DNA from: Deltaproteobacteria bacterium
Lineage (GTDB): Bacteria > Desulfobacterota > Binatia > UBA9968
NCBI GenBank assembly: GCA_023250495.1
Contig: JAHFAP010000104.1
Span: forward strand, 1-10,404
Length of the DNA: 10,404 bases
Direction: 5' to 3'
Of this stretch, positions 1 through 7,633 are shown in pieces; position 1 is the first letter of the stretch; each line of letters starts with the position of its first letter. The position numbers and the translations under genes were made by a program. Under the pieces are notes generated by a model. It ran no database searches. It worked only from the letters and a program-made list of their open reading frames with translations, and had not been told where the DNA came from.

Positions 1-1296
1 CTGCGGCGCGTACCACTGCTCCGAGATCAGCTCGCCGGTGCGGAACGCGTAGCTCTCGATCCTGAAAGCCTCAAAAGCGCCGGCCGGGACATTCACCCGT
101 TCAACTCCCGCGACCACCGTCTCCATGTCGATCCTTTGGGATGGCTTCTGCTCCGCGCTCTCAACAACGAAATTATTTCTCCACTGCTTGCCCACCTCCA
201 GCGGCCAGGCCAGCGGCGCGAGGGGAGGATTGTTTTTGCTGATGGTTTTCCCTCCGGATAGAGTCGCCAGCACGCTTAGCATGTCCTTTGTGTGGGGGTA
301 TTCGTTCCTTCCGATCCTTAGGATATACGTGGGGATGCCGTCGGATATCTCTTCTCTTACGACTTCGTTCAGAAAGGTCCCTTTGACCCCGAGACCTCTA
401 AGCGCATATTGCCATTGATAGCCGACTTTCCATTCGGGCTTGGGCTGGGCCCTGAGGTCGCCGCTACTGACTTTGTTCGCCGCCGCAATTTCGTTCAGCG
501 CTCCTTGTAACTCGCGCTCGAAGTCGCTCCACGTCAGGCCGAAACTGCCGGGAAAGTCTTCCGACTGGAAGTAATCCATCATCCCTGCCGCGCCTCTCTT
601 TTCGATGAGCCTGTGCACGGCGAGAAAGGCCAAGTCGTAAGTTCCTACCTTTCCCTTTGGTTGATCCAGAGCCCTCAGCCAGTCAGCGGTGTTTTCGATC
701 TGGGAGAGTCTGGGCAGCGAAGATCCGTAGCGCGACAGCTCACGCTGTGCGCGGGACAACGACGACGAGTAGCTCTCCCAGCCCAGTGAGTCCAGCACCT
801 TGGCGGCGACCCAGTCCGCAAAGCCTTCCCGGATCCACTGGCTCCAGGCTCGCGTGCTGCCGATTGCGACGTACTCGACATTGTGACCGTATTCATGAGC
901 CAGGAGTCTTAGCAGCGTGCCCCATGACTGTCCTCTGGCCCTTTCCATGTTTATGTGGAGCCGATTCTCCTGCGGCACGGCCAAGGTGATTCTCACGATA
1001 TCTTCCCGGAGCCTTGCAAATCCATAGGTATAGGCCGCGTAGGCGTTCGCGTCTTTGTATAGATGCAGATACAACGGCTCGACGACAGGCAGGCCGAGAT
1101 CTTCGCTGCACACAGTTATGATGGCTGCGATCGCCTCCTCCAGGCTCTTGACCTCCTGCGGAATTTTCGGTCGCAAAGCGGGAGGGTTTGAGACAGAGAT
1201 GAGCAGCGGCGCTTCGGGTATACTGCAGCCCACGGTGTTTAACGCGAGCAGTAAGGAGAAAAACCCATAGAGCGGCGGTTTCGTCGGATGTTGCAT
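1..1296 (-). CDS. Putative exported lipoprotein with gluzincin-type HExxH metalloprotease domain (C-terminus cut by window edge)
   Basis: An open frame runs without a stop from an ATG at 1296 to the left edge: 432 codons, C-terminus missing. Residues 1-24 look like a lipoprotein signal (short hydrophobic stretch, then T-V-G-C with Cys24), which would place the protein on a membrane outside the cytoplasm. The catalytic signature is H134-E-Y-G-H138, followed 19 residues later by E157 in W-I-R-E-G-F-A-D-W. This is the HExxH...E layout of gluzincin (peptidase MA-like) zinc proteases, with E135 the expected catalytic base and H134, H138 and E157 the zinc ligands. From about residue 240 a beta-rich segment follows, with a P-L-E-V-G-K-x-W motif and V-P-A-G-A-F-E-A-F-R-I near residue 410, common in secreted accessory domains. 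The upstream M20 gene ends 86 bases away on the same strand, so co-transcription is possible. The start has no good ribosome site, only an A7 run, so the exact start is less sure. The substrate is unknown. Confidence 0.8.
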   Translation of the reverse strand, partial: MQHPTKPPLYGFFSLLLALNTVGCSIPEAPLLISVSNPPALRPKIPQEVKSLEEAIAAIITVCSEDLGLPVVEPLYLHLYKDANAYAAYTYGFARLREDIVRITLAVPQENRLHINMERARGQSWGTLLRLLAHEYGHNVEYVAIGSTRAWSQWIREGFADWVAAKVLDSLGWESYSSSLSRAQRELSRYGSSLPRLSQIENTADWLRALDQPKGKVGTYDLAFLAVHRLIEKRGAAGMMDYFQSEDFPGSFGLTWSDFERELQGALNEIAAANKVSSGDLRAQPKPEWKVGYQWQYALRGLGVKGTFLNEVVREEISDGIPTYILRIGRNEYPHTKDMLSVLATLSGGKTISKNNPPLAPLAWPLEVGKQWRNNFVVESAEQKPSQRIDMETVVAGVERVNVPAGAFEAFRIESYAFRTGELISEQWYAPQ

Positions 1297-1382
1297 TTTT
1301 TTTGCTTCGACCGAGTAGCAGTGACTCACCGCGATGCGTTCGGCGAGCATTAGGAGTCGAAGAAATATACTGGCGCGCTTCC

Positions 1383-2663
1383 TTACCGCTCGCGGCTGCA
1401 GATATCGAGCGCCACCAGGGCGTAGATCTTAGCCGCCTTCACCATGTCGTCGATCTGGATTTCCTCGTTTCGAGGACCGATGCGCTTGCCGCGCGGGCCG
1501 ATCTTGACGGCCGGAATTCCCAGCTCGTTATAGACATTGGTGTCTGTCCAGATGCTGGCGCGGTCGGCGGCCTCGGGTCTCAGCTTTTCGCTGAAGAGAA
1601 ACTGGTGAATCTCCTCCAACGACTGGACCAAAGGCTCCACCCCTTTACCTTCATGTCCAAGCAGCGACTTGTATGCTTCCATCTCGTAGTCGATCCCCGG
1701 CGCGCCCAGCGTTTTTTCGACCTCGTGCTGCACCGTGACGGGTCTCACCTGCGGCGGGATGCGGACGTCCACGTAGATGCTGCAGACCCCCGGAAAATAG
1801 TTGGGTCTGTAGGGCGCTCCGCCCTCGATCGCGCCGATGTTGACCTTGGGAAAGATCGGGCCGGTGGGGGAGTTGTAGATATATTTTTCTTCAAAGCGCT
1901 CGCCCCATTGCTCCAGGGCCTGGATGATCTTGGTCATCTTGACGATCGCGTTGAGCTTCACCATGGGATGTGTGGACCGCTTGCTTCCCCACGCCGCCTC
2001 GGCCTTGCCGAAAGTCGTGATCTTGATCTGCACGACGCCGGTTTGAGTCCAGACGATGTTCAGGTCCGAGCCATCGGCCACGACGGCGTAATCCGTGTGC
2101 ATTCCGTGAGTGAGCAGATGTCTCGTGCCCGCGCCTTCGCCGCGGTACTCTTTGGTCTGCCACGGGCCGATCGGCGTGCGCGAGATCTCGCCCACGACCG
2201 CGGCCAAGACGATGTCTCCTCTGAGTTTGATGCCGCTCAACTTAAGCGCCTTGCCGGCCATCATGAAGGCCGCGACGCCGCCCTTCATGTTAGAGATGCC
2301 GAGGCCGCGCACTTTTTCGCCGCTGATCGAGCCTCTGAGCTCGGATTCCGGCTCGATGTTGGCGACCATGCGCAGATCCTCAGCGGTTCCGGTGAAGCTC
2401 GTATCCATGTGGCCGTTGAACCCGAGGCTGAGGCCCGTGCCGTCGCCTTTCAGAATGCCCACGGCGTTGGGCCGGTCCACTTCGACGTCCTGGCGGATCG
2501 CTTTGAGACCGTTCGCCTGAAACCAGCCGAGGATGAACTCGGCGACCGCCTTCTCTTGGCCCGTCGGGCTCGGGATGTTGACCAGATCGCAGCCGAGCCG
2601 CGCCAGCTCGTCCCTGTCGATCTGCGCTAATACTTTCTGAGCCAATTCTTTGTTGACGGCCAT
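1383..2663 (-). CDS. M20-family metallohydrolase homologue (ArgE/DapE/carboxypeptidase G2-like), atypical metal site
   Basis: This is a 426-residue protein, normal for M20 amidohydrolases or peptidases, with no signal peptide and probably cytoplasmic. The start at 2663 (M-A-V-N-K-E) is chosen because AAGGAG lies at 2670-2675 with 6 bases of spacing; a longer in-frame start would read through the divergent promoter region. Recognisable parts in order: N-terminal helix and N-I-P-S-P-T-G-Q-E (29-37); G-H-M-D-T with H85 and D87; G-I-S-N-M-K-G-G (122-129); V-V-G-E159; a G-A-G-T-R-H-L-L segment (177-184); a lid domain around 205-320; and a C-terminal catalytic segment ending near 420. Family members use two metals to hydrolyse amide bonds of N-acyl amino acids, peptides or carbamoyl compounds. 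Here the usual bridging Asp is N125, the second Glu of the E-E pair is I160, and the C-terminal A-H metal ligand appears replaced by I-G (G396). The enzyme may be single-metal, altered in chemistry or inactive. It is divergent from the isochorismatase-like gene. Confidence 0.85.
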   Translation of the reverse strand: MAVNKELAQKVLAQIDRDELARLGCDLVNIPSPTGQEKAVAEFILGWFQANGLKAIRQDVEVDRPNAVGILKGDGTGLSLGFNGHMDTSFTGTAEDLRMVANIEPESELRGSISGEKVRGLGISNMKGGVAAFMMAGKALKLSGIKLRGDIVLAAVVGEISRTPIGPWQTKEYRGEGAGTRHLLTHGMHTDYAVVADGSDLNIVWTQTGVVQIKITTFGKAEAAWGSKRSTHPMVKLNAIVKMTKIIQALEQWGERFEEKYIYNSPTGPIFPKVNIGAIEGGAPYRPNYFPGVCSIYVDVRIPPQVRPVTVQHEVEKTLGAPGIDYEMEAYKSLLGHEGKGVEPLVQSLEEIHQFLFSEKLRPEAADRASIWTDTNVYNELGIPAVKIGPRGKRIGPRNEEIQIDDMVKAAKIYALVALDICSRER

Positions 2664-2683
2664 TTTCTTCTCCTTCTCGGCGC

Positions 2684-2713
2684 ACAATAGCTTTTTGTCG
2701 ACGGCGTAGTCAA
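2684..2713 (-). promoter_or_regulatory. Possible sigma70-type promoter for the M20 gene
   Basis: Read on the minus strand, a -35-like TTGACT (2708-2713) and a -10-like TATTGT (2684-2689) are separated by 18 bases. Transcription would start near 2677, leaving a leader of only about 14 bases that just covers the ribosome site at 2670-2675. Both boxes are near-consensus, but the short leader and the lack of further support keep this tentative. Confidence 0.3.
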
Positions 2714-2724
2714 TATCGGCGAGC

Positions 2725-2753
2725 TTGACAGCTAGGCGGGTCGAGCATACATA
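2725..2753 (+). promoter_or_regulatory. Possible sigma70-type promoter for the hydrolase-permease-SBP operon
   Basis: A perfect -35 hexamer TTGACA (2725-2730) is followed after 17 bases by a weak -10, TACATA (2748-2753), inside an AT-rich patch. The predicted start near 2760 would give a leader of about 80 bases before the ATG at 2839. It lies in the only divergent intergenic region of the window, where a promoter is expected. The -35 is strong but the -10 is poor. Confidence 0.35.
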
Positions 2754-2838
2754 TGGCGCTGGAACTGTTGTCTCTGTTGGAAAAAGGAACATGCGAAGAG
2801 GCGACTTTCAACAAAAGGCTGTGACGGAGGAGTTGACC

Positions 2839-3543
2839 ATGGCAGATCACTTTGAGGAGCATTGCTGGAAAGATGTCGTGAGCGAAGAGATCATGGAAAT
2901 TTATCGGCCCTACCGGAGAGAGACTTACGTGGGGCAGAGGCCCGCTCTGCTCGCGATCGATCTGTATAATCTGGTTTTCGAGGGCGGACCGCGGCCGGTG
3001 CGCGAAGTGGTGAAGGAGTTTCAAAGCTCGTGCGGCATTCACGCCTGGACCGCTATCGAGCCGATCCAGGAGCTGTTTGCGGCGGCGAGATCGCGCGGGT
3101 TGCCGGTGATCTACACCACCAGCGAGACGCGCCATGAGGTCAAGCCCGCGAAGGTTCACGCCACCAATCGGCGGATTCAAAAAATCGACGCGCGCGCCTA
3201 CGAGATCTACGAGGCGTTCAAGCCGGAGACCGGCGATCTGATCATATACAAGGAGCGAGCCAGCGGCTTTTTCGGCACGCCGCTGATCGCGCATCTAACC
3301 ATGCTGGGAGTGGACAGCCTGATCGTCTGCGGGGAAACCACCAGCGGCTGCGTGCGCGCGAGCGTCGTCGACGCCTACTCGCACGGCTTCCACACGGTGG
3401 TGGCGGAAGAGTGCGTCTTCGACCGGAGCATTCTCTCCCATAAGGTCTGCCTGTTCGACCTGCACCACAAGTATGCCGACGTCATGCATCTCGAAGAGGT
3501 GAAAGGACACTTACGGCCGGAGGCGGCGAGGCAGGCGCTCTAA
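2839..3543 (+). CDS. Isochorismatase-family cysteine hydrolase
   Basis: A 234-residue cytoplasmic protein of the isochorismatase-like fold. The ATG at 2839 is chosen because GGAGGAG sits at 2826-2832 with 6 bases of spacing; the frame is open further upstream but has no such site. The catalytic triad is visible: D41 in L-L-A-I-D-L-Y, K138 in I-I-Y-K-E-R-A-S-G-F-F-G-T, and the nucleophile C171 in C-G-E-T-T-S-G-C-V-R-A-S. The T-S-G-C-V-R context and the 171-205 region match the amidase branch (N-carbamoylsarcosine amidase-like), whose known members hydrolyse amides, carbamoyl or ureido compounds, rather than the isochorismate vinyl ether. The residue range 1-30 is a short extra N-terminal stretch. 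It is the first gene of a plus-strand operon, with the permease starting 11 bases after its stop, so its substrate may be what the transporter imports. The specific substrate is not determinable from sequence. Confidence 0.9.
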   Translation: MADHFEEHCWKDVVSEEIMEIYRPYRRETYVGQRPALLAIDLYNLVFEGGPRPVREVVKEFQSSCGIHAWTAIEPIQELFAAARSRGLPVIYTTSETRHEVKPAKVHATNRRIQKIDARAYEIYEAFKPETGDLIIYKERASGFFGTPLIAHLTMLGVDSLIVCGETTSGCVRASVVDAYSHGFHTVVAEECVFDRSILSHKVCLFDLHHKYADVMHLEEVKGHLRPEAARQAL

Positions 3544-3554
3544 AGAGGAGGTCA

Positions 3555-4418
3555 TTGCATTTGACCGCGAAAGGGGCAGATGTGGAGGAGGAGCTGCTGC
3601 CGGTGGCTTCAGCCTCTGCCGGCAGCTCGAAAATCGCGCGCTCTGTTTACACAGCTCGGCTTTTCCGCCTCGCGGACCGGAGTCTCGGAGTTGTCGGCAT
3701 CGTCGTTTTCTTTCTCGCCTGGGAGATCGCTTCCCGGACCCATATCCTGAACCCGTTTTATTTTCCGCCGTTCAGTCAGGTGGTCGCCAAAGGGATCGAG
3801 CTGTTCGCCAGCGGTGCCATCTGGGCGCACATGGTCTTCAGCCTGACGAATTTTGCCGTGGGCTTTGCCGCGGCCATCCTGCTCGGGGTCATGTCCGGCA
3901 TCCCCATGGGCTGGTATCGCGGCATCAGCAAGACGCTCGACCCGTTGCTGTCGGGGATTTACGCCACCCCGCTGATCGCCCTGCTGCCGCTCATCATCAT
4001 GCTGTTCGGGCTCGGCGCGATCTCGAAGATCATCATGACCTTTCTCGCGGCGGTATTCCCGGTGCTCATCAATACCATGACCGGGATTGCCAATACCGAT
4101 AGCCATCTGATCAGGATGTCGCGCTCCTTTGGTGCCAGCGATCGCGCCATTTTTTTCAAAGTCTCGATCCCGGGCTCTCTTCCTTACATCGTCGCCGGGT
4201 TGCGCGTCGCCGTGGGGCGCGCCCTGGTCTACATCGTAGTCGCCGAGCAGTACGGCGCCGCTATGGGCCTGGGCTATCTAAGCTCGGTGGCGGCGCAGCG
4301 CTTTCAGATGGCGACCATGTTCGTCCCCATCGTAATCATCGCCTTTCTAGGCGCGATCCTGACGGAACTGCTCAAGGCTATCGAGAGACGCCTGGAAACC
4401 TGGAAGCCGCCGAAATGA
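3555..4418 (+). CDS. ABC transporter permease, SsuC/TauC type (BPD_transp_1)
   Basis: A 287-residue inner-membrane protein of about six hydrophobic segments: roughly 44-60, 95-120, 131-155, 156-178, 209-232 and 254-274. The EAA loop that docks the ATPase is clear at about 188-216: M-S-R-S-F-G-A-S-D-R, then F-K-V-S-I-P-G-S-L-P and A-G-L-R. This layout and length match permeases of the sulfonate/taurine/nitrate importer group (SsuC, TauC, also ThiX/RibX for pyrimidine or riboflavin precursors). The start is a TTG: AGGAGG at 3546-3551 is 3 bases from the TTG at 3555 and 9 bases from an in-frame TTG at 3561, and either may be used. The stop overlaps an ATG (ATGA at 4415-4418), so coupling to the next gene is likely. 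No matching ATPase gene is present in the window, which is unusual because SsuB-type ATPases normally sit next to the permease. Confidence 0.92.
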   Translation: MHLTAKGADVEEELLPVASASAGSSKIARSVYTARLFRLADRSLGVVGIVVFFLAWEIASRTHILNPFYFPPFSQVVAKGIELFASGAIWAHMVFSLTNFAVGFAAAILLGVMSGIPMGWYRGISKTLDPLLSGIYATPLIALLPLIIMLFGLGAISKIIMTFLAAVFPVLINTMTGIANTDSHLIRMSRSFGASDRAIFFKVSIPGSLPYIVAGLRVAVGRALVYIVVAEQYGAAMGLGYLSSVAAQRFQMATMFVPIVIIAFLGAILTELLKAIERRLETWKPPK

Positions 4419-4438
4419 TACGAAATGAGAGGAGCTCG

Positions 4439-5431
4439 ATGAAGTCCACAACAAAATTTTGCTTTTTATTGTTGCTCGCGATTCTGCTGCTCTCGGGGCC
4501 TCGTGATGGAAGCGCTGAGAGCGCGAAGATGACTGTGGGCCAGACCGGCATCAACCCGGGGACCAGCCTTTATTTCATCGCCCAAAAGGAAAATCTTTAT
4601 GCCAAACATGGCCTCGATGTGAGTATCGTCAATACGAGCACGGCCGCGGCCGTGCAGGCGATGCTGGGCGGCACCATGCATCTATCCACGGGCTCGGGGG
4701 CTGCCGCCTTCGTCACCGCGACGCTCGAAGGCTCTCCTCCTTTTGTTTTGGTCGGCTCGTGGATCAATGTGTTCCCTTACAAAGTCATGGTAAGCAACGA
4801 CATCAAGAAGCCTGAGGATCTAAAAGGGAAGACGGGTCACATCGGAGCGCCTTTCGGCACGATACCGGACACGGCCCTGAGATTCGCCCTGACCAAGCTG
4901 GGGATAGATCCCGAAAAGGAGGTGAAGCTTGTCCAGCTCCCCCGGCCTGATCCGGCGAACATCGTCGCCCAGATGGAGAAGGGAGATGTTCAGTTCGGAC
5001 CGCTTGCGCCTCCTTTAGACCGCATCGCCGAGAAGAAGGGATTTCGGCCTCTGATTTCATTGCCTGAGCTGGGAATCCCTTGGCAGCAGAACGGCGAGTG
5101 GGTGCAGAGGTCTTATCTCAAAACCAACCGGGACAACATCCTCCGTTTTCTTAGAGTGATCGCGGACGCGATGAAAATCTATTTTGAGCAGAAAGAGAAG
5201 ACTATCGGCTATTTGATGGAATTTCTCGGCAGCAATCGCGAGGACACGGAGTATGCCTATCAGGCCTTTCTCAAATGGGCGGACCGTGTCCCCCGACCTA
5301 GAATGGAAGGCATTCGCACGACTCTAGATGCGATCAAGAAAAATACCCCAAAGGCGGCATCCGCGGATCCGGCTTCATTTCTCGATACAAGCCTTGTCGA
5401 TCAGCTAGTCAAGGAAGGCTATTTCAAATAA
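4439..5431 (+). CDS. ABC transporter substrate-binding protein, SsuA/NMT1-THI5 type (SBP1)
   Basis: A 330-residue exported protein. The ATG at 4439 is chosen: AGAGGAG ends 4 bases upstream and the signal peptide starts there (K3, K6, hydrophobic 8-19, likely cleavage G-S-A26/E-S). An in-frame ATG at 4415 overlaps the permease stop and would add eight residues. The periplasmic two-lobe fold is indicated by the N-terminal beta strand and Y-F-I-A-Q-K-E-N-L-Y-A-K-H-G-L-D (45-60), the S-T-G-S-G-A ligand-loop region (83-88), and the P-E-D-L-K-G-K-T-G-H-I-G segment (125-136). The hinge loop reads G-P-L-A-P-P-L-D-R (187-195). The protein presumably delivers an organic ligand to the permease encoded just upstream (20 bases away). 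Family members bind sulfonates, nitrate, pyrimidines or aromatic acids; the ligand here is not identifiable. Confidence 0.92.
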   Translation: MKSTTKFCFLLLLAILLLSGPRDGSAESAKMTVGQTGINPGTSLYFIAQKENLYAKHGLDVSIVNTSTAAAVQAMLGGTMHLSTGSGAAAFVTATLEGSPPFVLVGSWINVFPYKVMVSNDIKKPEDLKGKTGHIGAPFGTIPDTALRFALTKLGIDPEKEVKLVQLPRPDPANIVAQMEKGDVQFGPLAPPLDRIAEKKGFRPLISLPELGIPWQQNGEWVQRSYLKTNRDNILRFLRVIADAMKIYFEQKEKTIGYLMEFLGSNREDTEYAYQAFLKWADRVPRPRMEGIRTTLDAIKKNTPKAASADPASFLDTSLVDQLVKEGYFK

Positions 5432-5459
5432 TCGCGCTGAAAAATCCAACGGAGGGCCT

Positions 5460-6476
5460 ATGAACCACAAAGGTTGCAGGCGCCACAGGCTGGTTTATGC
5501 CGCTGCACTTCTTCTGACTTTTATCCCGTGGATAAGAGCGGAAGCGCAGGAGAGGATTAGGATCGCCTACAGCTCGACGGACGCGATCAACCAAGTGTGG
5601 ACCGTTGCTAAGGACGTAGGTTTCTATAGAAAGCACGGCTTGGACGCCGAGCTGGTTTATATTGGCAGCACGACGGTGGCTGTCACGGCGATTATCGCCC
5701 AGGACATCCAGGTGGGGAATGCCGCAGGGAGCGGGGTAGCCAACGCGGCCGTCCGGGGAGCGGATGTGGTGAGCGTTGGCTGCATGATCAACGTTCTGGC
5801 CTATGAGCTGGTTGTTCTTGACAGCATCAAGTCCGCTGAAGACTTGAAGGGAAAATCCATCGGCATCAGCCGTTTTGGCAGCGCGTCGGATGTGGCGGCG
5901 CGCGAGCTGCTGAAAGGCCTGGGTCTGAAACCTATGGAAGACGTCAAGATTTTACAGGTCGGCGGCGCCTCGGAGCGGGCGGCCGGATTCAGCCGAGGGG
6001 TCATTGCCGGATTTCCCTCCCCTCCGGGAAATGTTCATCTCATTCCGGGTGGGCTGCCGCACCGGATCCTGGCCAATATGGCCGACCTGGAAAAACCCTA
6101 TCCCTTGCCGTTCATATGCGCGGTGACAACAAAAAGTTACTTGGCTAAAAAGCGAGACGCCGTGAAGAAAGTCCTCATGGCTTTGATTGAAGCGGCACAT
6201 TACTTCAAGACCAACAATGAGGGAACGCAAAGGATTATCGCTAAATACCTTCGAGGAGCGAACAAGCTCTATCTGGAAAGTGCGTACCGGTCCACGGCCA
6301 AGATCCTGGAGCGCGTGCCCTATACCACCCGAGAGGGGATGAAAATCCAGCTCGACGAGGCCTTAAAGCAGAGCCCCGGAAGCAAGGTAACGGTTGACAG
6401 TCTCATTGATGATAGCATCGTGCGCGAGCTGGAGAAGGAGGGTTTCATCGACAGGGTTTACGGAAAAAGCGGCTAA
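5460..6476 (+). CDS. ABC transporter substrate-binding protein, SsuA/NMT1-THI5 type (SBP2)
   Basis: A 338-residue exported protein starting at an ATG 4 bases after GGAGG (5451-5455). Its signal peptide has a basic n-region (K4, R7, R8, R10), a hydrophobic core at 12-24 and probable cleavage A-E-A29/Q. It is a paralogue of SBP1, SBP3 and SBP4: V-A-K-D-V-G-F-Y-R-K-H-G-L-D-A (49-63), then A-E-D-L-K-G-K-S-I-G-I-S (126-137) and G-F-G-S-A-S-D style loops. The hinge or ligand loop is different from its neighbours: G-F-P-S-P-P-G-N-V-H-L-I-P-G-G (184-198). It lies 28 bases after SBP1 and closes the plus-strand operon, facing the dehydrogenase gene tail to tail. Two adjacent binding proteins behind one permease suggest either two ligands feeding one channel or a duplicated gene that is diverging. 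Confidence 0.92.
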   Translation: MNHKGCRRHRLVYAAALLLTFIPWIRAEAQERIRIAYSSTDAINQVWTVAKDVGFYRKHGLDAELVYIGSTTVAVTAIIAQDIQVGNAAGSGVANAAVRGADVVSVGCMINVLAYELVVLDSIKSAEDLKGKSIGISRFGSASDVAARELLKGLGLKPMEDVKILQVGGASERAAGFSRGVIAGFPSPPGNVHLIPGGLPHRILANMADLEKPYPLPFICAVTTKSYLAKKRDAVKKVLMALIEAAHYFKTNNEGTQRIIAKYLRGANKLYLESAYRSTAKILERVPYTTREGMKIQLDEALKQSPGSKVTVDSLIDDSIVRELEKEGFIDRVYGKSG

Positions 6477-6486
6477 AACCGGCTGT

Positions 6487-6502
6487 GCAGGGCCCACCCT
6501 GT
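6487..6502. terminator. Weak hairpin in the convergent gap between SBP2 and the dehydrogenase
   Basis: CAGGG (6488-6492) pairs with CCCTG (6497-6501) around a 4-base loop, with one more possible G-T pair outside. Only a short T3 follows on the plus strand and none on the minus strand. The 41-base convergent gap is where a shared terminator would be expected, but the stem is short and lacks a good T tract. Confidence 0.22.
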
Positions 6503-6517
6503 TTGCGCTCCAGTCGC

Positions 6518-7489
6518 TCATCGCTTCCTTTTCTCCAAAGCCTCGGGGTTGATCGCGCGGGTCAGCTTACCATCCATGTAGTTTAAGATATTCTCCACGG
6601 CCATTTCCGCAAAGCCGCGAAAGCCCGCATCGGTCGGCCAGCCTAGATGCGGCGCCATGACGACGTTGTCCAGCTTTGTGAGTGGGCTCGTACGTGGCAA
6701 AGGCTCTTCGACAAAGACGTCCAGCGCGGCACCGGCAATAGCTTTTTCATTTAAGACTTTGAAGAGAGCCTTTTCGTCCACGATGGCGCCGCGCGCCGTG
6801 TTGATGAAATAGGCGCTCTTTTTCATCAGGCGGAGGCGGCTTTCATTGATAAGCCCTTTGCTTTGATCGGAGAGTTTCAGATGGACGGAAACCACGTCGG
6901 AATTTTTCAAGACTTCTTCCAACGACAGGTAAGTCACGCCCGCTTTCTCCGCTCGCTCCTTGGTGAGCGTCGGGCCCCACGCGATAACCTTCATGCCGAA
7001 GGCCAGAGCGATCCGTGCGACTTCCGCGCCCACTTTTCCTAGCCCCAAGATTCCCAGGGTCTTTTCGCGCAGAACATGGCCCAGGACGAGAGGCCATTCA
7101 CCATGTCTCATGGCTGCGTCGCTCTGGGGGATGCGACGCATGACCGCGATCATGAGGCCAATCGTTAGCTCCGTGACGCCTAGACCGCCTGGCGCCAAGC
7201 TGACGATAATTCCGGCGGCGGTCGCAGCCACCATGTCTATGTGGTAGGCGTGATTTCCCGTCTGAGCGATGAACTCGAGATCGGATAGGGCCTTGAGTAG
7301 CCGAGTGGAAAAGCGGGTCCGCTCGCGGATCGGAATAATGGCCTGCGATCCTTTGAGCGCTTGAATGAGCTTTTCTTCGGAAGGGAACTTTTCCGTGAAG
7401 ATTTGAACTTGAGCCTTATGCCGCAGCCGTGCGATAGCCGGGGAGCCGTCGAAGGCATGCTGGTAATCATCGAGGACGGTCACCTTCAC
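6518..7489 (-). CDS. NAD(P)-dependent D-2-hydroxyacid dehydrogenase family protein
   Basis: A 323-residue cytoplasmic oxidoreductase, normal length for the family that includes phosphoglycerate, glycerate and hydroxypyruvate dehydrogenases. It starts at a GTG at 7489, with AGAGGT at 7497-7502 and 7 bases of spacing. The Rossmann nucleotide-binding motif is L-G-I-L-G-L-G-K-V-G (145-154). The catalytic set is complete: R233 in N-T-A-R-G-A-I-V-D-E, E262 in D-V-F-V-E-E-P-L-P, and H281 in A-P-H-L-G-W. The usual acidic residue that follows the second beta strand in NAD-specific members is not obvious after V-I-A-W-G-P (168-173), so cofactor preference is open. The reaction is interconversion of a D-2-hydroxy acid and a 2-oxo acid; the exact substrate is unknown. 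It is separated from the RidA-like gene by 181 bases holding possible regulatory structures, so it may be controlled separately from the SBP genes upstream. Confidence 0.92.
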   Translation of the reverse strand: MKVTVLDDYQHAFDGSPAIARLRHKAQVQIFTEKFPSEEKLIQALKGSQAIIPIRERTRFSTRLLKALSDLEFIAQTGNHAYHIDMVAATAAGIIVSLAPGGLGVTELTIGLMIAVMRRIPQSDAAMRHGEWPLVLGHVLREKTLGILGLGKVGAEVARIALAFGMKVIAWGPTLTKERAEKAGVTYLSLEEVLKNSDVVSVHLKLSDQSKGLINESRLRLMKKSAYFINTARGAIVDEKALFKVLNEKAIAGAALDVFVEEPLPRTSPLTKLDNVVMAPHLGWPTDAGFRGFAEMAVENILNYMDGKLTRAINPEALEKRKR

Positions 7490-7506
7490 TTGTGTTACCT
7501 CTGATG

Positions 7507-7536
7507 AAAAACGAAACCCGCCCGTCGAAAAGGCGG
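7507..7536 (-). terminator. Possible Rho-independent terminator or attenuator ahead of the dehydrogenase gene
   Basis: Read on the minus strand, CCGCC (7532-7536) pairs with GGCGG (7518-7522) across a 9-base loop, and a T-rich run with a T5 tail follows (7507-7517). It ends only about 18 bases before the GTG start and a few bases before the ribosome site. It could end transcription coming from the RidA-like gene, or act as a leader attenuator for the dehydrogenase. The stem is only five G-C pairs. Confidence 0.38.
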
Positions 7537-7573
7537 CCGGCTTTCACTGTGAGGCCGAGGGGCGCGAGGGAGA

Positions 7574-7633
7574 GGGCCGCGGACGTCCGATGAGGGAGGT
7601 TCGATTATGGTACAACTCTATCGGCCGCGGCCC
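7574..7633. promoter_or_regulatory. 9-bp GC-rich inverted repeat enclosing a -10-like box
   Basis: GGGCCGCGG at 7574-7582 is the exact reverse complement of CCGCGGCCC at 7625-7633, separated by 42 bases. Within the loop, on the minus strand, CATAAT (7604-7609) matches the -10 consensus at five of six positions, but no good -35 lies 16-18 bases upstream. It could be a promoter and operator for the dehydrogenase. The arms are GC-rich and each is nearly self-complementary, so chance is a real alternative. Confidence 0.25.

Noticed and set aside
657..1111. Short open frames at 657-989 plus, 675-896 minus and 893-1111 minus
   Set aside because: All lie inside the continuous minus-strand protease frame that runs off the left edge and shows a full HExxH...E site, so they are shadows.
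1305..1362. 7-bp inverted repeat CTTCGAC / GTCGAAG between the M20 and protease genes
   Set aside because: The arms are 44 bases apart, without a T tract or promoter boxes; a match this short is expected by chance.
1302..2630. Long plus-strand open frame of 442 codons opposite the M20 gene
   Set aside because: Its translation is rich in Arg, Asp, Ala and His and resembles no family, and it lies exactly opposite a clear M20-family gene with a good ribosome site. It is a typical antisense shadow of GC-rich coding sequence.
2710..3294. Minus-strand open frame of 194 codons over the divergent region and the isochorismatase-like gene
   Set aside because: It would cover both candidate promoters and run antisense to a gene with a complete catalytic triad; the translation shows no domain.
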